6,035 bases of DNA from Cellvibrionales bacterium UBA2511 (GCA_002341315.1 DDNV01000012.1:62900-68934), one strand, 5' to 3'. Shown: positions 1-6,035, counted from the stretch's first letter. Numbers and translations are program-made. Notes: a model not told the origin generated them from the sequence alone.

Positions 1-66
1 GAGGCCAGCGGCATTACTCCGGACCGGGCAATCGATACCCTGATCAGCAACGTACCCTCTGCCTGA
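1..66 (+). CDS. MoxR-family AAA+ ATPase, C-terminal 21 residues only (partial)
   Basis: Frame 1 is open from the first base and ends at a TGA at 64-66. The tail contains GITPDRAIDTLISNVPSA, which resembles the usual end of MoxR-type AAA+ ATPases, where a '(G)ITPDRVIxxLLxxVP' segment closes the lid domain. The gene body, with the Walker A and B motifs, lies upstream of the window, so the catalytic residues cannot be checked. MoxR ATPases are cytoplasmic and are thought to work as chaperone-like or metal-insertion ATPases for VWA-domain partners, and such partners follow here. The stop is 3 bp before the DUF58 start, which points to one transcript. The family call rests on a short tail plus strong context, since moxR is the standard first gene of this operon type. 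Confidence 0.8.
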   Translation, partial: EASGITPDRAIDTLISNVPSA

Positions 67-69
67 TCA

Positions 70-1005
70 ATGGACGATCCCGATCTCAACAATCCGGCCA
101 TTGCCGATGTCACCACGCTGGTAGGCATGCGATTTGGTACGCGCGACCTGAAATTTTTCCCCCGGCGAATGGCAAGAACCTCACTGATGGGAGGACACCA
201 CTCGCGGACGCGGGGCCGGGGTATGGATTTTGAAGAAGTCCGGCAATACCAGCCCGGTGACGATATCCGTTCCATCGACTGGCGGGTCACGGCACGTACC
301 CTGACCCCCCACACCAAGCTGTTTCGGGAAGAGCGGGAACGGCCCATCCTGGTAATCACCGATTTGCGTCCCAACATGTTCTTTGGCTCAAAAATGCTGA
401 AATCCATCACTGCCTGTCAGCTGGCTGCGGCGCTCGGCTGGGCCGGCCTGAACGCCAATGATCGGGTTGGCGGGCTGATTATAGGCGCAGAGCAGCATCG
501 TGAAATCCGGGCTCGTCGCAGCAGCCATAGCGTCTTGCAGCTAATCCACCAGTTAAGGGACTTCAGTGAACTGCTGACCCGCTCAGTGCCCGGCAAATAC
601 AGCATGGTCGATATTATGCGGGACAGTCGGCGGGTAGCACTGCCCGGCTCAACACTGTTTCTGATCAGCGATTTCCATGACCTGAACAAAGACTGTGAAC
701 AACACCTTTTCGAATTGGCCAGACACTGTGACGTCAACCTGTGCCAGATCCATGACCCACTGGAAAAACAGTTGCCACCCCCGGCCCTCTACCAGGTAAA
801 TGACGGTAATCAGCAATTTTCACTGAATACACGAAGTCGTGAATTGCGCGAGGAGTTTGAACAGCACTTTCTGCGTCACCAGGCACGGCTGCGACAACTG
901 TGTACACAATTGCGCATGGGGCTGATGGCTTTTGAAACAGGAACCTCTGTCATACCGATCCTGCAACAAACCTATAGCAGAAAAAAAAGCGGCCGACACC
1001 CATGA
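70..1005 (+). CDS. DUF58 domain-containing protein (MoxR-associated, degenerate VWA-like fold)
   Basis: A 311-residue protein, probably cytoplasmic, with no signal peptide or clear membrane segment. The DUF58 signature is at residues 52-76 (DFEEVRQYQPGDDIRSIDW, then RVTAR), preceded by a basic stretch (RRMARTSLMGGHHSRTRGRG, 32-51). A VWA-like core follows: a beta strand leading into D98-L-R-P-N-M103, then FFGSK, the GDRVGG-like NDRVGG at 130-135, and a later strand LFLISDFHD (196-204). The MIDAS site is degenerate, because the usual DxSxS serines are R100 and N102. DUF58 proteins almost always sit beside moxR and VWA genes, and a scaffold or adaptor role between ATPase and VWA partners is inferred, not proven. 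The ATG at 70 has no visible Shine-Dalgarno and is probably reached by reinitiation after the moxR stop 3 bp upstream. Met20 (ATG at 127) is possible, but residues 11-30 already look family-like. The last codons contain an A8 run, and the stop overlaps the next start as ATGA. Confidence 0.95.
   Translation: MDDPDLNNPAIADVTTLVGMRFGTRDLKFFPRRMARTSLMGGHHSRTRGRGMDFEEVRQYQPGDDIRSIDWRVTARTLTPHTKLFREERERPILVITDLRPNMFFGSKMLKSITACQLAAALGWAGLNANDRVGGLIIGAEQHREIRARRSSHSVLQLIHQLRDFSELLTRSVPGKYSMVDIMRDSRRVALPGSTLFLISDFHDLNKDCEQHLFELARHCDVNLCQIHDPLEKQLPPPALYQVNDGNQQFSLNTRSRELREEFEQHFLRHQARLRQLCTQLRMGLMAFETGTSVIPILQQTYSRKKSGRHP
981..988 (+). repeat. A8 homopolymer forming a slippery heptamer
   Basis: Eight adenines lie in the DUF58 frame as AGA AAA AAA AGC, which gives A-AAA-AAA across bases 981-987. 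The tract is 15 bases before the DUF58 stop and 13 bases before the DUF4381 start. It may simply encode basic residues or act as an A-rich landing site for ribosomes at a start that lacks a Shine-Dalgarno. The -1 frame is open from here straight into the DUF4381 gene. Confidence 0.6.
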
Positions 1006-1493
1006 ACCCCCAGGATCCACTCTCACAGCTGCGCGACATTCACCTGCCCGATCCGATCGGCTGGTGGCCCCCTGCCCCGGGCTGGTGGTTGTTGGCACTA
1101 CTGCTATTGAGCGCAATGACTTACTGTCTCTGGAGGTTGAAAAAGCGGCACCAGGACAATCGCTATCGACGGGAGGCACTGCATTGCCTGGCCGAGCTGA
1201 AGCAATCCCTGGCGGAACAACCACTCGAATATTGCCATGCCATGCTGGCGCTTCTGCGTCGCACCGCGAAAACAGCCTATCCGGATCAGGCCCTCGAATC
1301 GGAACTGACACCAGCGTTATTGCAGCGGCTTAACCAGCAATGCCGGCGAACGCTGTTTGACGAAACACTACAGCAACAGTTGCAAGTTTTGCCCTATCGG
1401 GCTGATCCGGAAAATATGGACCATCTGGTTATTTCCCTGCACGCCGCCATCAAGCAATGGCTCGAACAGCATCGGCGGAGTTCATCATGCTGA
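1002..1493 (+). CDS. DUF4381 family single-pass membrane protein
   Basis: A 163-residue protein recognised by its N-terminus: LRDIHLPDPIGWWPPAPGWW at residues 10-29 is the typical DUF4381 opening, a proline and tryptophan rich entry into one transmembrane helix (about 28-46, ending in the basic RLKKRH). By the positive-inside rule, the short N-terminus is periplasmic and the helical remainder (about 50-163) is cytoplasmic. The cytoplasmic part has the usual LLRRTAKTAYP-like helix (84-94), but the following segment looks divergent, and I do not see the tryptophan-containing motif often found there. The role is unknown; its constant position between DUF58 and batA suggests a membrane adaptor linking the MoxR/DUF58 side to the VWA proteins (inference). 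The ATG shares ATGA with the DUF58 stop and has no Shine-Dalgarno, only an A8 tract 13 bp upstream, so coupling is expected. The end overlaps batA by 7 bp. Confidence 0.93.
   Translation: MNPQDPLSQLRDIHLPDPIGWWPPAPGWWLLALLLLSAMTYCLWRLKKRHQDNRYRREALHCLAELKQSLAEQPLEYCHAMLALLRRTAKTAYPDQALESELTPALLQRLNQQCRRTLFDETLQQQLQVLPYRADPENMDHLVISLHAAIKQWLEQHRRSSSC
1477..1480 (+). promoter_or_regulatory. Ribosome binding site that fixes the batA start
   Basis: GGAG within CGGCGGAG lies 6 bp before the ATG at 1487. The earlier in-frame ATG at 1457 has only AAGCA-like sequence before it and would add ten residues not typical of BatA. The site is inside the last codons of the DUF4381 gene, so ribosomes finishing that gene at 1493 are already beside the batA start. 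Confidence 0.7.
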
Positions 1494-2476
1494 CGTTTGA
1501 ATGGCCCTGGCTGTTTATCCTGTTGCCGGTGCCAATAATTTACCGGCTGGTGCGCAGCCGGGCGGAAGCGACAACACCGGCCCTGAAGGTGCCTGTCTAC
1601 TCGGCGCTGTCGAGGAATGTACCGGTGCTAAAAAACGGCGGCGGTTGGCACTGGTTGGCACTGGCACTGCTAACGGCCACCTGGATTGCCCTACTCGCAG
1701 CGGCTGCCCGTCCCACCTGGGTTGGAGATCCCATTGCCATACCCAGCACTGGCCGGGACCTGTTGATGGCAGTGGACATCTCCGGCAGCATGCAAGAGAC
1801 CGATATGCAGATAGGTGGCAATACCGTTGATCGGCTCACTGCTGTAAAACAGGTAATCGGAGAATTTGTCGAACGTCGACAGGGCGACCGCATGGGGCTG
1901 ATTCTGTTCGGTACGCGCCCCTACCTGCAGACACCACTGACATTTGATCGGAAGACCCTGAATGTGCTGCTTAATGAAGCGCAGATTGGCTTTGCCGGCG
2001 ACCGCACCGCCATTGGTGATGCCATCGGTCTGGCAGTGAAACGCCTGCAGCCTCGCCCCAAAAATCATCGGGTCCTGATTTTGCTGACGGATGGTGCCAA
2101 TTCTGCCGGCCGGGTTAAACCACTGGAAGCGGCTGATATCGCTGCCAGGGAAGATATTGTGATCCACACCATTGGCATTGGTGCAGAAGTCAAGCTGGAA
2201 CGCAGTCTCTTTGGCACGCGACGGATCAACCCCTCCAGTGACCTGGATGAAGCGACCCTGACTACCATCGCCGAGAAAACCGGTGGCCAATATTTTCGCG
2301 CTCGCAACCCGGAGGAACTTGAAGCGATCTACAGACGGCTTGATCAACTGGAACCCGTTGCCCAGGAAGCGGAAACCTTGCGACCGACCAAGGCATTATT
2401 TTACTGGCCACTGGGGTTTGCACTGCTTTGCAGCTTTGCAATGGCAGCCCTGATAAATCGCGGGGATAACCGCTGA
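1487..2476 (+). CDS. batA: BatA-type VWA domain membrane protein
   Basis: A 329-residue protein with transmembrane segments at about 5-22, 56-74 and 304-323, and a VWA domain between them (about 90-290). The MIDAS metal site looks complete: D97-I-S99-G-S101-M, T174 in DRTAIGDAI, and D202 in LLTDGANS. Other BatA hallmarks are AARPTWVGDP before the domain, GDRMGLILFGTRPYLQTPLTFDR (split at 133-145 and 146-155) and the TGGQYFRA strand near 265-272. The loop between helices 1 and 2 carries about six basic residues, which places it in the cytoplasm and the VWA domain in the periplasm. The frame is open further upstream to an ATG at 1457, but the ATG at 1487 is preferred: GGAG at 1477-1480 is 6 bp away, and MLTFEWPWLF is the normal family start, leading straight into helix 1. 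VWA domains of this kind bind partner proteins through a divalent metal; the partner here is probably BatB and BatD. Confidence 0.95.
   Translation: MLTFEWPWLFILLPVPIIYRLVRSRAEATTPALKVPVYSALSRNVPVLKNGGGWHWLALALLTATWIALLAAAARPTWVGDPIAIPSTGRDLLMAVDISGSMQETDMQIGGNTVDRLTAVKQVIGEFVERRQGDRMGLILFGTRPYLQTPLTFDRKTLNVLLNEAQIGFAGDRTAIGDAIGLAVKRLQPRPKNHRVLILLTDGANSAGRVKPLEAADIAAREDIVIHTIGIGAEVKLERSLFGTRRINPSSDLDEATLTTIAEKTGGQYFRARNPEELEAIYRRLDQLEPVAQEAETLRPTKALFYWPLGFALLCSFAMAALINRGDNR
1643..1662 (+). repeat. Tandem 10-bp repeat inside batA
   Basis: GGTTGGCACT occurs twice back to back (1643-1652 and 1653-1662), followed by a partial copy, GGCACT, at 1663-1668. It encodes the start of the second transmembrane helix (WHWLALAL). 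Because the unit is 10 bp, gain or loss of one copy would shift the batA frame. It is probably chance within Leu/Ala/Trp codons. Confidence 0.6.
2462..2466 (+). promoter_or_regulatory. Ribosome binding site for the BatB-BatC gene
   Basis: GGGGA lies 9 bp before the ATG at 2476. It sits inside a possible small hairpin: GCGG at 2460-2463 can pair with CCGC at 2470-2473 around the loop GGATAA. The stem is only 4 bp and would be opened by ribosomes translating the end of batA, which fits coupled translation but does not prove it. Confidence 0.5.
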
Positions 2477-4314
2477 TGAGCGTGCTGCAAGCTCTGTCCG
2501 AATTTCATTTTCTCCGGCCGGTCTGGTTGCTGATCATTCTGCCTGCGCTACTCGCCAGCTGGTGGTTACACCGCTCCCAGATCAGGCGGGGCAACTGGCA
2601 TCGGGTCATTGCACCGGAACTGTTGCCGCTGCTACTGGATGAATCCACCCATCACAAACGGCGTTCACTGGTGGTGGTTTCACTCCTCGGCTGGATCATC
2701 GCCACGTTTGCCATGGCAGGTCCCACCTGGGACCGGACACCCCTGCCAATCCACAAGCAGGAAAGTGCGCTGATCATCCTGTTCGACCTCTCGCCCTCCA
2801 TGTTGTCCCAGGACCAGAAACCCAACCGGCTTACCCGTGCACGGCTGAAACTGATCGAGTTGCTGCAGCAGCGCAAAGAGGGAACAACGGGGTTGATTGC
2901 CTACGCTGACGATGCATTTGTGGTCAGCCCGCTGACCGATGACGCCAACACCCTTGCAGCACTGATCCCGGCTCTGGATCCCAATATCATGCCCGGCCCC
3001 GGCAGCCATGTTGAATCCGCTGTACAAAAAGCCATGGAGCTGGCGCTCAACGCCGGAGCCACCCGCGCGGACATATTGTTAATGACCGATGGTGTTGCCG
3101 AGCGCGCCAAAAGCGAGCTGAGTAATATCTTTCACGGCATGGGGGACTTCCGCCTCTCGGTATTCGGTATTGGCACAGCAGAGGGCGCCCCCATACCGAT
3201 TGGCGGCGGCGGATTTGCCAAGGACAGCAGCGGCTCCATCATTGTGCCGCGCCTGGAGGAGCAGAGGCTCAAACAGCTGGCAAAGCGTCATGGTGGCCGC
3301 TACAGCGCCATCACGGCAGATAGCACCGATATCAACTACCTGCTGGAGGGCTTCAAAATCGGACCGGACGCTTCCACCCGTCAGCTTGAACGCAGCTTCG
3401 ATAGCTGGCATGACACAGGCTATTGGCTGGTGTTGCTGCTGTTACCGATACTGGTGCTTGCTTCACGCCGCGGCATAGTCCTTGCCTGCCTGATACTGAC
3501 ACCACTGTTTGGTCTACCCGTACCCGCCCACGCCCTGAGCTGGGATGACCTCTGGCTGACACCTGACCAGCAGGCATCGCGGGCTCTGCAGGAAGGCGAT
3601 GCCGCCACCGCACAGGAAAAATTCAATCACACGCAATGGAAAGCGGCCGCCGCTTACCGCAACGGTCAACACGACCGTGCGACAGCACTGTATCAGGGTG
3701 ATTCAGCCATCGATCACTACAATCGCGGCAATGCACTGGCAAAAGACGGCAAGCTTGAAGAAGCCATTGCCAGCTACAACCAGGCCCTGGCGCTGGCACC
3801 GGAAATGGAGGACGCCCAGTTTAATCGAGAGCTGGTGGAACAACTTAAGCAGCGACAACAGGATCAGCCTAAAGAGGATTCCCCGGAAAACCCTGAAGAT
3901 CAGCAAAACCAGCAACAGCCCCCCGGCCAACAGGACCCCGAAGATGCCAATGACGGTTCTGACAATCCGTCCGGAAGCAATAACCAGAACAGTGCCGAGC
4001 CACCTGCCCCTGAAGAAAAAGACGGGCAACAGGAAGGCGAACAATCGCAGCAAGAAAGTCGGCCAGAATCCTCCGAACAGGCGACCGATCCGCAACCCTC
4101 TCCCGGTGATGGCGAAGAAAGTGAACAACCATCACCGGGGTCACTGCCGGAAATGAGTGAGGAAGAAAAACAGGCCATGGAGCAATGGCTGAGAAAAATT
4201 CCGGATGATCCCGGTGGCTTACTGAGAGAAAAATTTCGCTATGAATCAAGAAAGCGTGAATTCGAGCAACGCCGTGGTATTAACCCACCCGGCGATCAGG
4301 AACAGAGGTGGTAG
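2476..4314 (+). CDS. batB: BatB-BatC fusion: VWA domain, TPR and acidic Q/E/P-rich tail
   Basis: A 612-residue fusion. Residues 1-330 are BatB-like: helices at about 15-31 and 64-83, a VWA domain with MIDAS D104-L-S106-P-S108-M and D205 in LLMTDGVAE, the family segment GTAEGAPIPIGGGGF (233-247), then a helix at about 315-330. A second hydrophobic segment (333-347) leads into AHALSW, which looks like a signal peptidase site. Residues 360-450 are BatC-like TPR; the best unit fits the 34-residue consensus with G418, A430, Y434, A437 and P442. Residues 460-556 are a disordered-looking linker rich in Q, E, P, D, S and N. The end carries a conserved-looking motif, WLRKIPDDPGGLLREKF (571-587). Basic residues in loop 32-63 place the VWA and TPR regions in the periplasm. 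BatB and BatC are separate genes in Bacteroides but commonly fused in proteobacteria. The ATG overlaps the batA stop by one base (TGATG), with GGGGA at 2462-2466 as ribosome binding site. Confidence 0.95.
   Translation: MSVLQALSEFHFLRPVWLLIILPALLASWWLHRSQIRRGNWHRVIAPELLPLLLDESTHHKRRSLVVVSLLGWIIATFAMAGPTWDRTPLPIHKQESALIILFDLSPSMLSQDQKPNRLTRARLKLIELLQQRKEGTTGLIAYADDAFVVSPLTDDANTLAALIPALDPNIMPGPGSHVESAVQKAMELALNAGATRADILLMTDGVAERAKSELSNIFHGMGDFRLSVFGIGTAEGAPIPIGGGGFAKDSSGSIIVPRLEEQRLKQLAKRHGGRYSAITADSTDINYLLEGFKIGPDASTRQLERSFDSWHDTGYWLVLLLLPILVLASRRGIVLACLILTPLFGLPVPAHALSWDDLWLTPDQQASRALQEGDAATAQEKFNHTQWKAAAAYRNGQHDRATALYQGDSAIDHYNRGNALAKDGKLEEAIASYNQALALAPEMEDAQFNRELVEQLKQRQQDQPKEDSPENPEDQQNQQQPPGQQDPEDANDGSDNPSGSNNQNSAEPPAPEEKDGQQEGEQSQQESRPESSEQATDPQPSPGDGEESEQPSPGSLPEMSEEEKQAMEQWLRKIPDDPGGLLREKFRYESRKREFEQRRGINPPGDQEQRW
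4304..4311 (+). promoter_or_regulatory. Ribosome binding site for batD
   Basis: AGAGGTGG is a good match to the anti-Shine-Dalgarno complement. From the GAGG at 4305-4308 there are 9 bp to the TTG at 4318 and 12 bp to the ATG at 4321, so the first translated codon is uncertain by one position. It is the strongest Shine-Dalgarno sequence in the window, at the only joint where the start codon does not overlap or nearly touch the preceding stop. Confidence 0.6.
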
Positions 4315-4320
4315 AAGTTG

Positions 4321-6033
4321 ATGAACGCTGATTGGGGTAGATCACTGCTATGTTACGTGTTTGTTCCGCTATTCCTGTTGCTGGGCAGCACCGGAGCCAC
4401 TGCTGACAACTTGTCGGCGACAGTGGACCGCAACCAGCTCAATCGCGGTGAAACTGTCGAGTTGCGGGTTCGATTCGACAGCCAGACATCTGGCGAGCCG
4501 GACTTCTCTGTCCTGGAAGAGGACTTTGAGATTCTCTCTCGCCGCCAGCAAAATCAGTTTTCACTGATCAATGGCACAGCGGTTTCCTACACAGAATGGC
4601 TACTGGAGCTGCTGCCCAGAGAAACGGGGGAAATACTGATCCCGGAGCTTGATTTTAAAGGTGTAAACAGCGAGGCAATCACCCTGCAGGTGGAAGATCG
4701 CCGCCCAGCGGCAAAAAACAGGGAACCAATATTCGTTGAAACAGAGCTGGACAAAACCACCGCCTATGTTCAGGAACAGCTGTTGCTGACTTTGCGGATT
4801 TTCACGTCAGAACCCCTGCTTGGTCTCAGCAGCGACGGCTTATCAGTAGACAATACCTCCATACTGCAACTGGCGGAAAACCAGTATCAGACCCGTGAAA
4901 ATGGTGTGGTTTATCAGGTCAACGAAATCAAATATGTGTTGTTCCCGGAGGCCAGTGGCGAACTGGTCATACCTCAGGTTCGTCTGAATACGGCCATTCC
5001 AGATCGCCGCGACCCTTTCTCGGGCTCCCTTTTCGGAAACCGGGGCAAGCGAGTCCTACTCTATTCGGACGAGCAACGAGTGACTATCCTGCCTCGCCCC
5101 GCCAATTCGGGCAGTGGTGCCTGGCTCCCCGCCAAGGGTCTCAGTCTCACCGAACGCTGGAGCCGCCCGCCCGATGAACTGGTGGCAGGGGAACCGATCA
5201 CCCGAACCATCACGCTTACCGCCCAGGCGCTGGCGGCGACCCAACTACCTCCCCTGCAAATCCCCGATGGCGATGGTTACAAAATCTACCCTGACCAGCC
5301 CCAGATGGATAACAGCGGCGATAGCAGTGGTGTGATCGGTTCACGGGTGGAATCCATGGCCATTGTTCCATCCAGGGCAGGAACCATCACACTGCCCCCA
5401 GTTACAGTCCAGTGGTGGGACACCGTCAACCAGCAACTGAGGCAAACGGTCCTTGAACAACGCACACTGACAGTGAAAGCCGCTGCAGGCTTGAAGCCGG
5501 ACGTGACCGAAACGGATGAAAGCGACAACAGCAACGCAACCGAACCCATGGTTGCACCCGTTGTAGCTCAGGAATCCAGCCTGCTGGTATGGATGTTGAT
5601 CAGTGTGAATCTTGTGCTCCTGATCGCCGTCGCAGTATTGTTCCTGCTGTGGCGCAAGAGCCGTCGTCAACCGGCATTGAACGTCACCCCGGTAGAAACG
5701 GTGGATGAGCCCCGAGAGACCACATTGTTTGCCGAACTCCAACGGCAATCCAAAGGCGATAACCCACGGGCATTCCGTCATGCCCTGCTGCGCTGGGCAA
5801 GGGTATACTGGGACAGGCCCTTATTGACACTGCAGGATGTGGCCACCACGGCAAACGGTGACGAACTGGCCGAAACACTGGATGCGCTGGATCGTTCGCT
5901 CTACAGCGGCGCCGCCCCGGAGAATGTCAACCTGCCGACAATCTTTGAGCAGTTGAAACAGCTCAGAAAAAACCGAAAAGGCCTGGGCAAACATCAAAAA
6001 GGGACGCCGCTGGCGCCGCTATATGGCAAGTAA
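4321..6033 (+). CDS. batD: BatD family protein, periplasmic beta-domains with C-terminal membrane anchor
   Basis: A 570-residue protein matching BatD in layout. A signal peptide spans about 1-28 (hydrophobic core CYVFVPLFLLLG, likely cut after the ATA at 26-28). Three beta-rich, Ig-like regions follow (about 31-125, 135-258 and 262-386), each ending in a similar motif: TGEILIPEL at 102-110, SGELVIPQV at 212-220 and AGTITLPPV at 353-361. A D/E/S/N-rich spacer (392-420) precedes one transmembrane helix (421-444, then WRKSRRQ), and the cytoplasmic tail (450-570) is helical with a family-like end in PLAPLYGK. The size is normal for the family. BatD is thought to hold the VWA proteins in one membrane complex; its exact role is unknown. 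ATG 4321 is chosen. A TTG at 4318 in the same frame would add one Met, and AGAGGTGG at 4304-4311 actually has better spacing to it. The gene ends 2 bp before the window end, so no terminator is visible. Confidence 0.94.
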   Translation: MNADWGRSLLCYVFVPLFLLLGSTGATADNLSATVDRNQLNRGETVELRVRFDSQTSGEPDFSVLEEDFEILSRRQQNQFSLINGTAVSYTEWLLELLPRETGEILIPELDFKGVNSEAITLQVEDRRPAAKNREPIFVETELDKTTAYVQEQLLLTLRIFTSEPLLGLSSDGLSVDNTSILQLAENQYQTRENGVVYQVNEIKYVLFPEASGELVIPQVRLNTAIPDRRDPFSGSLFGNRGKRVLLYSDEQRVTILPRPANSGSGAWLPAKGLSLTERWSRPPDELVAGEPITRTITLTAQALAATQLPPLQIPDGDGYKIYPDQPQMDNSGDSSGVIGSRVESMAIVPSRAGTITLPPVTVQWWDTVNQQLRQTVLEQRTLTVKAAAGLKPDVTETDESDNSNATEPMVAPVVAQESSLLVWMLISVNLVLLIAVAVLFLLWRKSRRQPALNVTPVETVDEPRETTLFAELQRQSKGDNPRAFRHALLRWARVYWDRPLLTLQDVATTANGDELAETLDALDRSLYSGAAPENVNLPTIFEQLKQLRKNRKGLGKHQKGTPLAPLYGK

Positions 6034-6035
6034 AC

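Noticed and set aside
820..1311. A 163-codon minus strand reading frame.
   Set aside because: It is antisense to DUF58 and DUF4381, with arginine- and serine-rich composition and no start signal. It fits chance opening opposite GC-rich coding DNA.
932..1333. A 133-codon + strand reading frame across the DUF58/DUF4381 joint.
   Set aside because: It overlaps two well-recognised genes in the third frame, has no ribosome binding site and shows no family resemblance. It matters only as the frame that a +1 slip at the A8 tract would enter.
1457..1486. A longer batA starting at the ATG at 1457.
   Set aside because: The ten extra residues (MARTASAEFI) are not typical, there is no ribosome binding site before them, and the overlap with DUF4381 would grow to 37 bp. 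The ATG at 1487 has GGAG at ideal spacing.
1691..2347. A 218-codon minus strand reading frame opposite batA.
   Set aside because: The + strand encodes a complete, motif-rich VWA domain here, and the antisense product has no recognisable domain or ribosome binding site.
3466..3495. A possible lipobox (VLAC) in the fourth hydrophobic segment of BatB/C.
   Set aside because: The cysteine comes only about five residues after RRG, with too short a hydrophobic region before it and further hydrophobic residues after it, unlike a lipoprotein signal.
3703..4128. A 141-codon minus strand frame encoding a very hydrophobic, phenylalanine- and leucine-rich product resembling a membrane protein.
   Set aside because: The hydrophobicity is a by-product of reading the Glu, Gln and Pro codons of the BatB/C linker in reverse. 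There is no start signal.
3599..4156. A 185-codon + strand frame with a basic, Asn/Lys-rich product over the TPR and linker region.
   Set aside because: It is a shadow frame of the A- and C-rich codons of the linker. The BatB/C frame has clear TPR residues and a conserved C-terminal motif.
1..6035. Searches by eye for tRNA, rRNA, CRISPR repeats, insertion sequence ends, attachment sites and rho-independent terminators.
   Set aside because: None was seen. Coding density leaves no intergenic stretch longer than a few bases, and composition is even across the window, with no sign of recent transfer.

Overview
The window is one uninterrupted stretch of a co-directional (+ strand) operon of the MoxR / von Willebrand factor A type, often labelled 'aerotolerance' or Bat (Bacteroides aerotolerance-like). 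In order it holds the last 21 codons of a MoxR-type AAA+ ATPase, a DUF58 protein, a DUF4381 membrane protein, a BatA-type VWA protein, a fused BatB-BatC protein (VWA plus TPR plus acidic tail), and a BatD protein that ends two bases before the window does. There is essentially no non-coding DNA. The genes are joined by a 3-bp gap, a 4-bp overlap (ATGA), a 7-bp overlap, a 1-bp overlap (TGATG) and a 3- to 6-bp gap, so translational coupling along one transcript is very likely. The promoter and terminator must lie outside the window.

The gene order moxR-DUF58-DUF4381-batA-batB/C-batD, the BatB-TPR fusion, the moderate GC content (mid-50s percent by eye) and the protein motifs all suggest a gammaproteobacterium, perhaps a marine or environmental one. 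I cannot name a genus from this sequence alone.

In the model usual for these families, which has been tested in few organisms, the cytoplasmic MoxR ATPase acts with the DUF58 protein as a chaperone-like or assembly module. A membrane complex is then formed by DUF4381, two membrane-anchored VWA proteins and BatD. From the charge distribution I infer that both VWA domains, the TPR and acidic tail of BatB/C, and the beta-rich part of BatD lie in the periplasm, with short cytoplasmic loops and a cytoplasmic BatD tail facing the ATPase side. The client and true physiological role of such systems are not settled, and the sequence does not reveal them.

This is a known, widespread operon type and not a new system. 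The points worth a second look are: a signal-peptide-like segment with a possible signal peptidase I site at the BatB-BatC fusion joint; an A8 tract that forms a slippery heptamer just before the DUF58 stop, where a -1 shift would fuse DUF58 to DUF4381; a degenerate metal-binding (MIDAS) motif in DUF58 next to good MIDAS motifs in BatA and BatB; and three repeated domain-end motifs in BatD.
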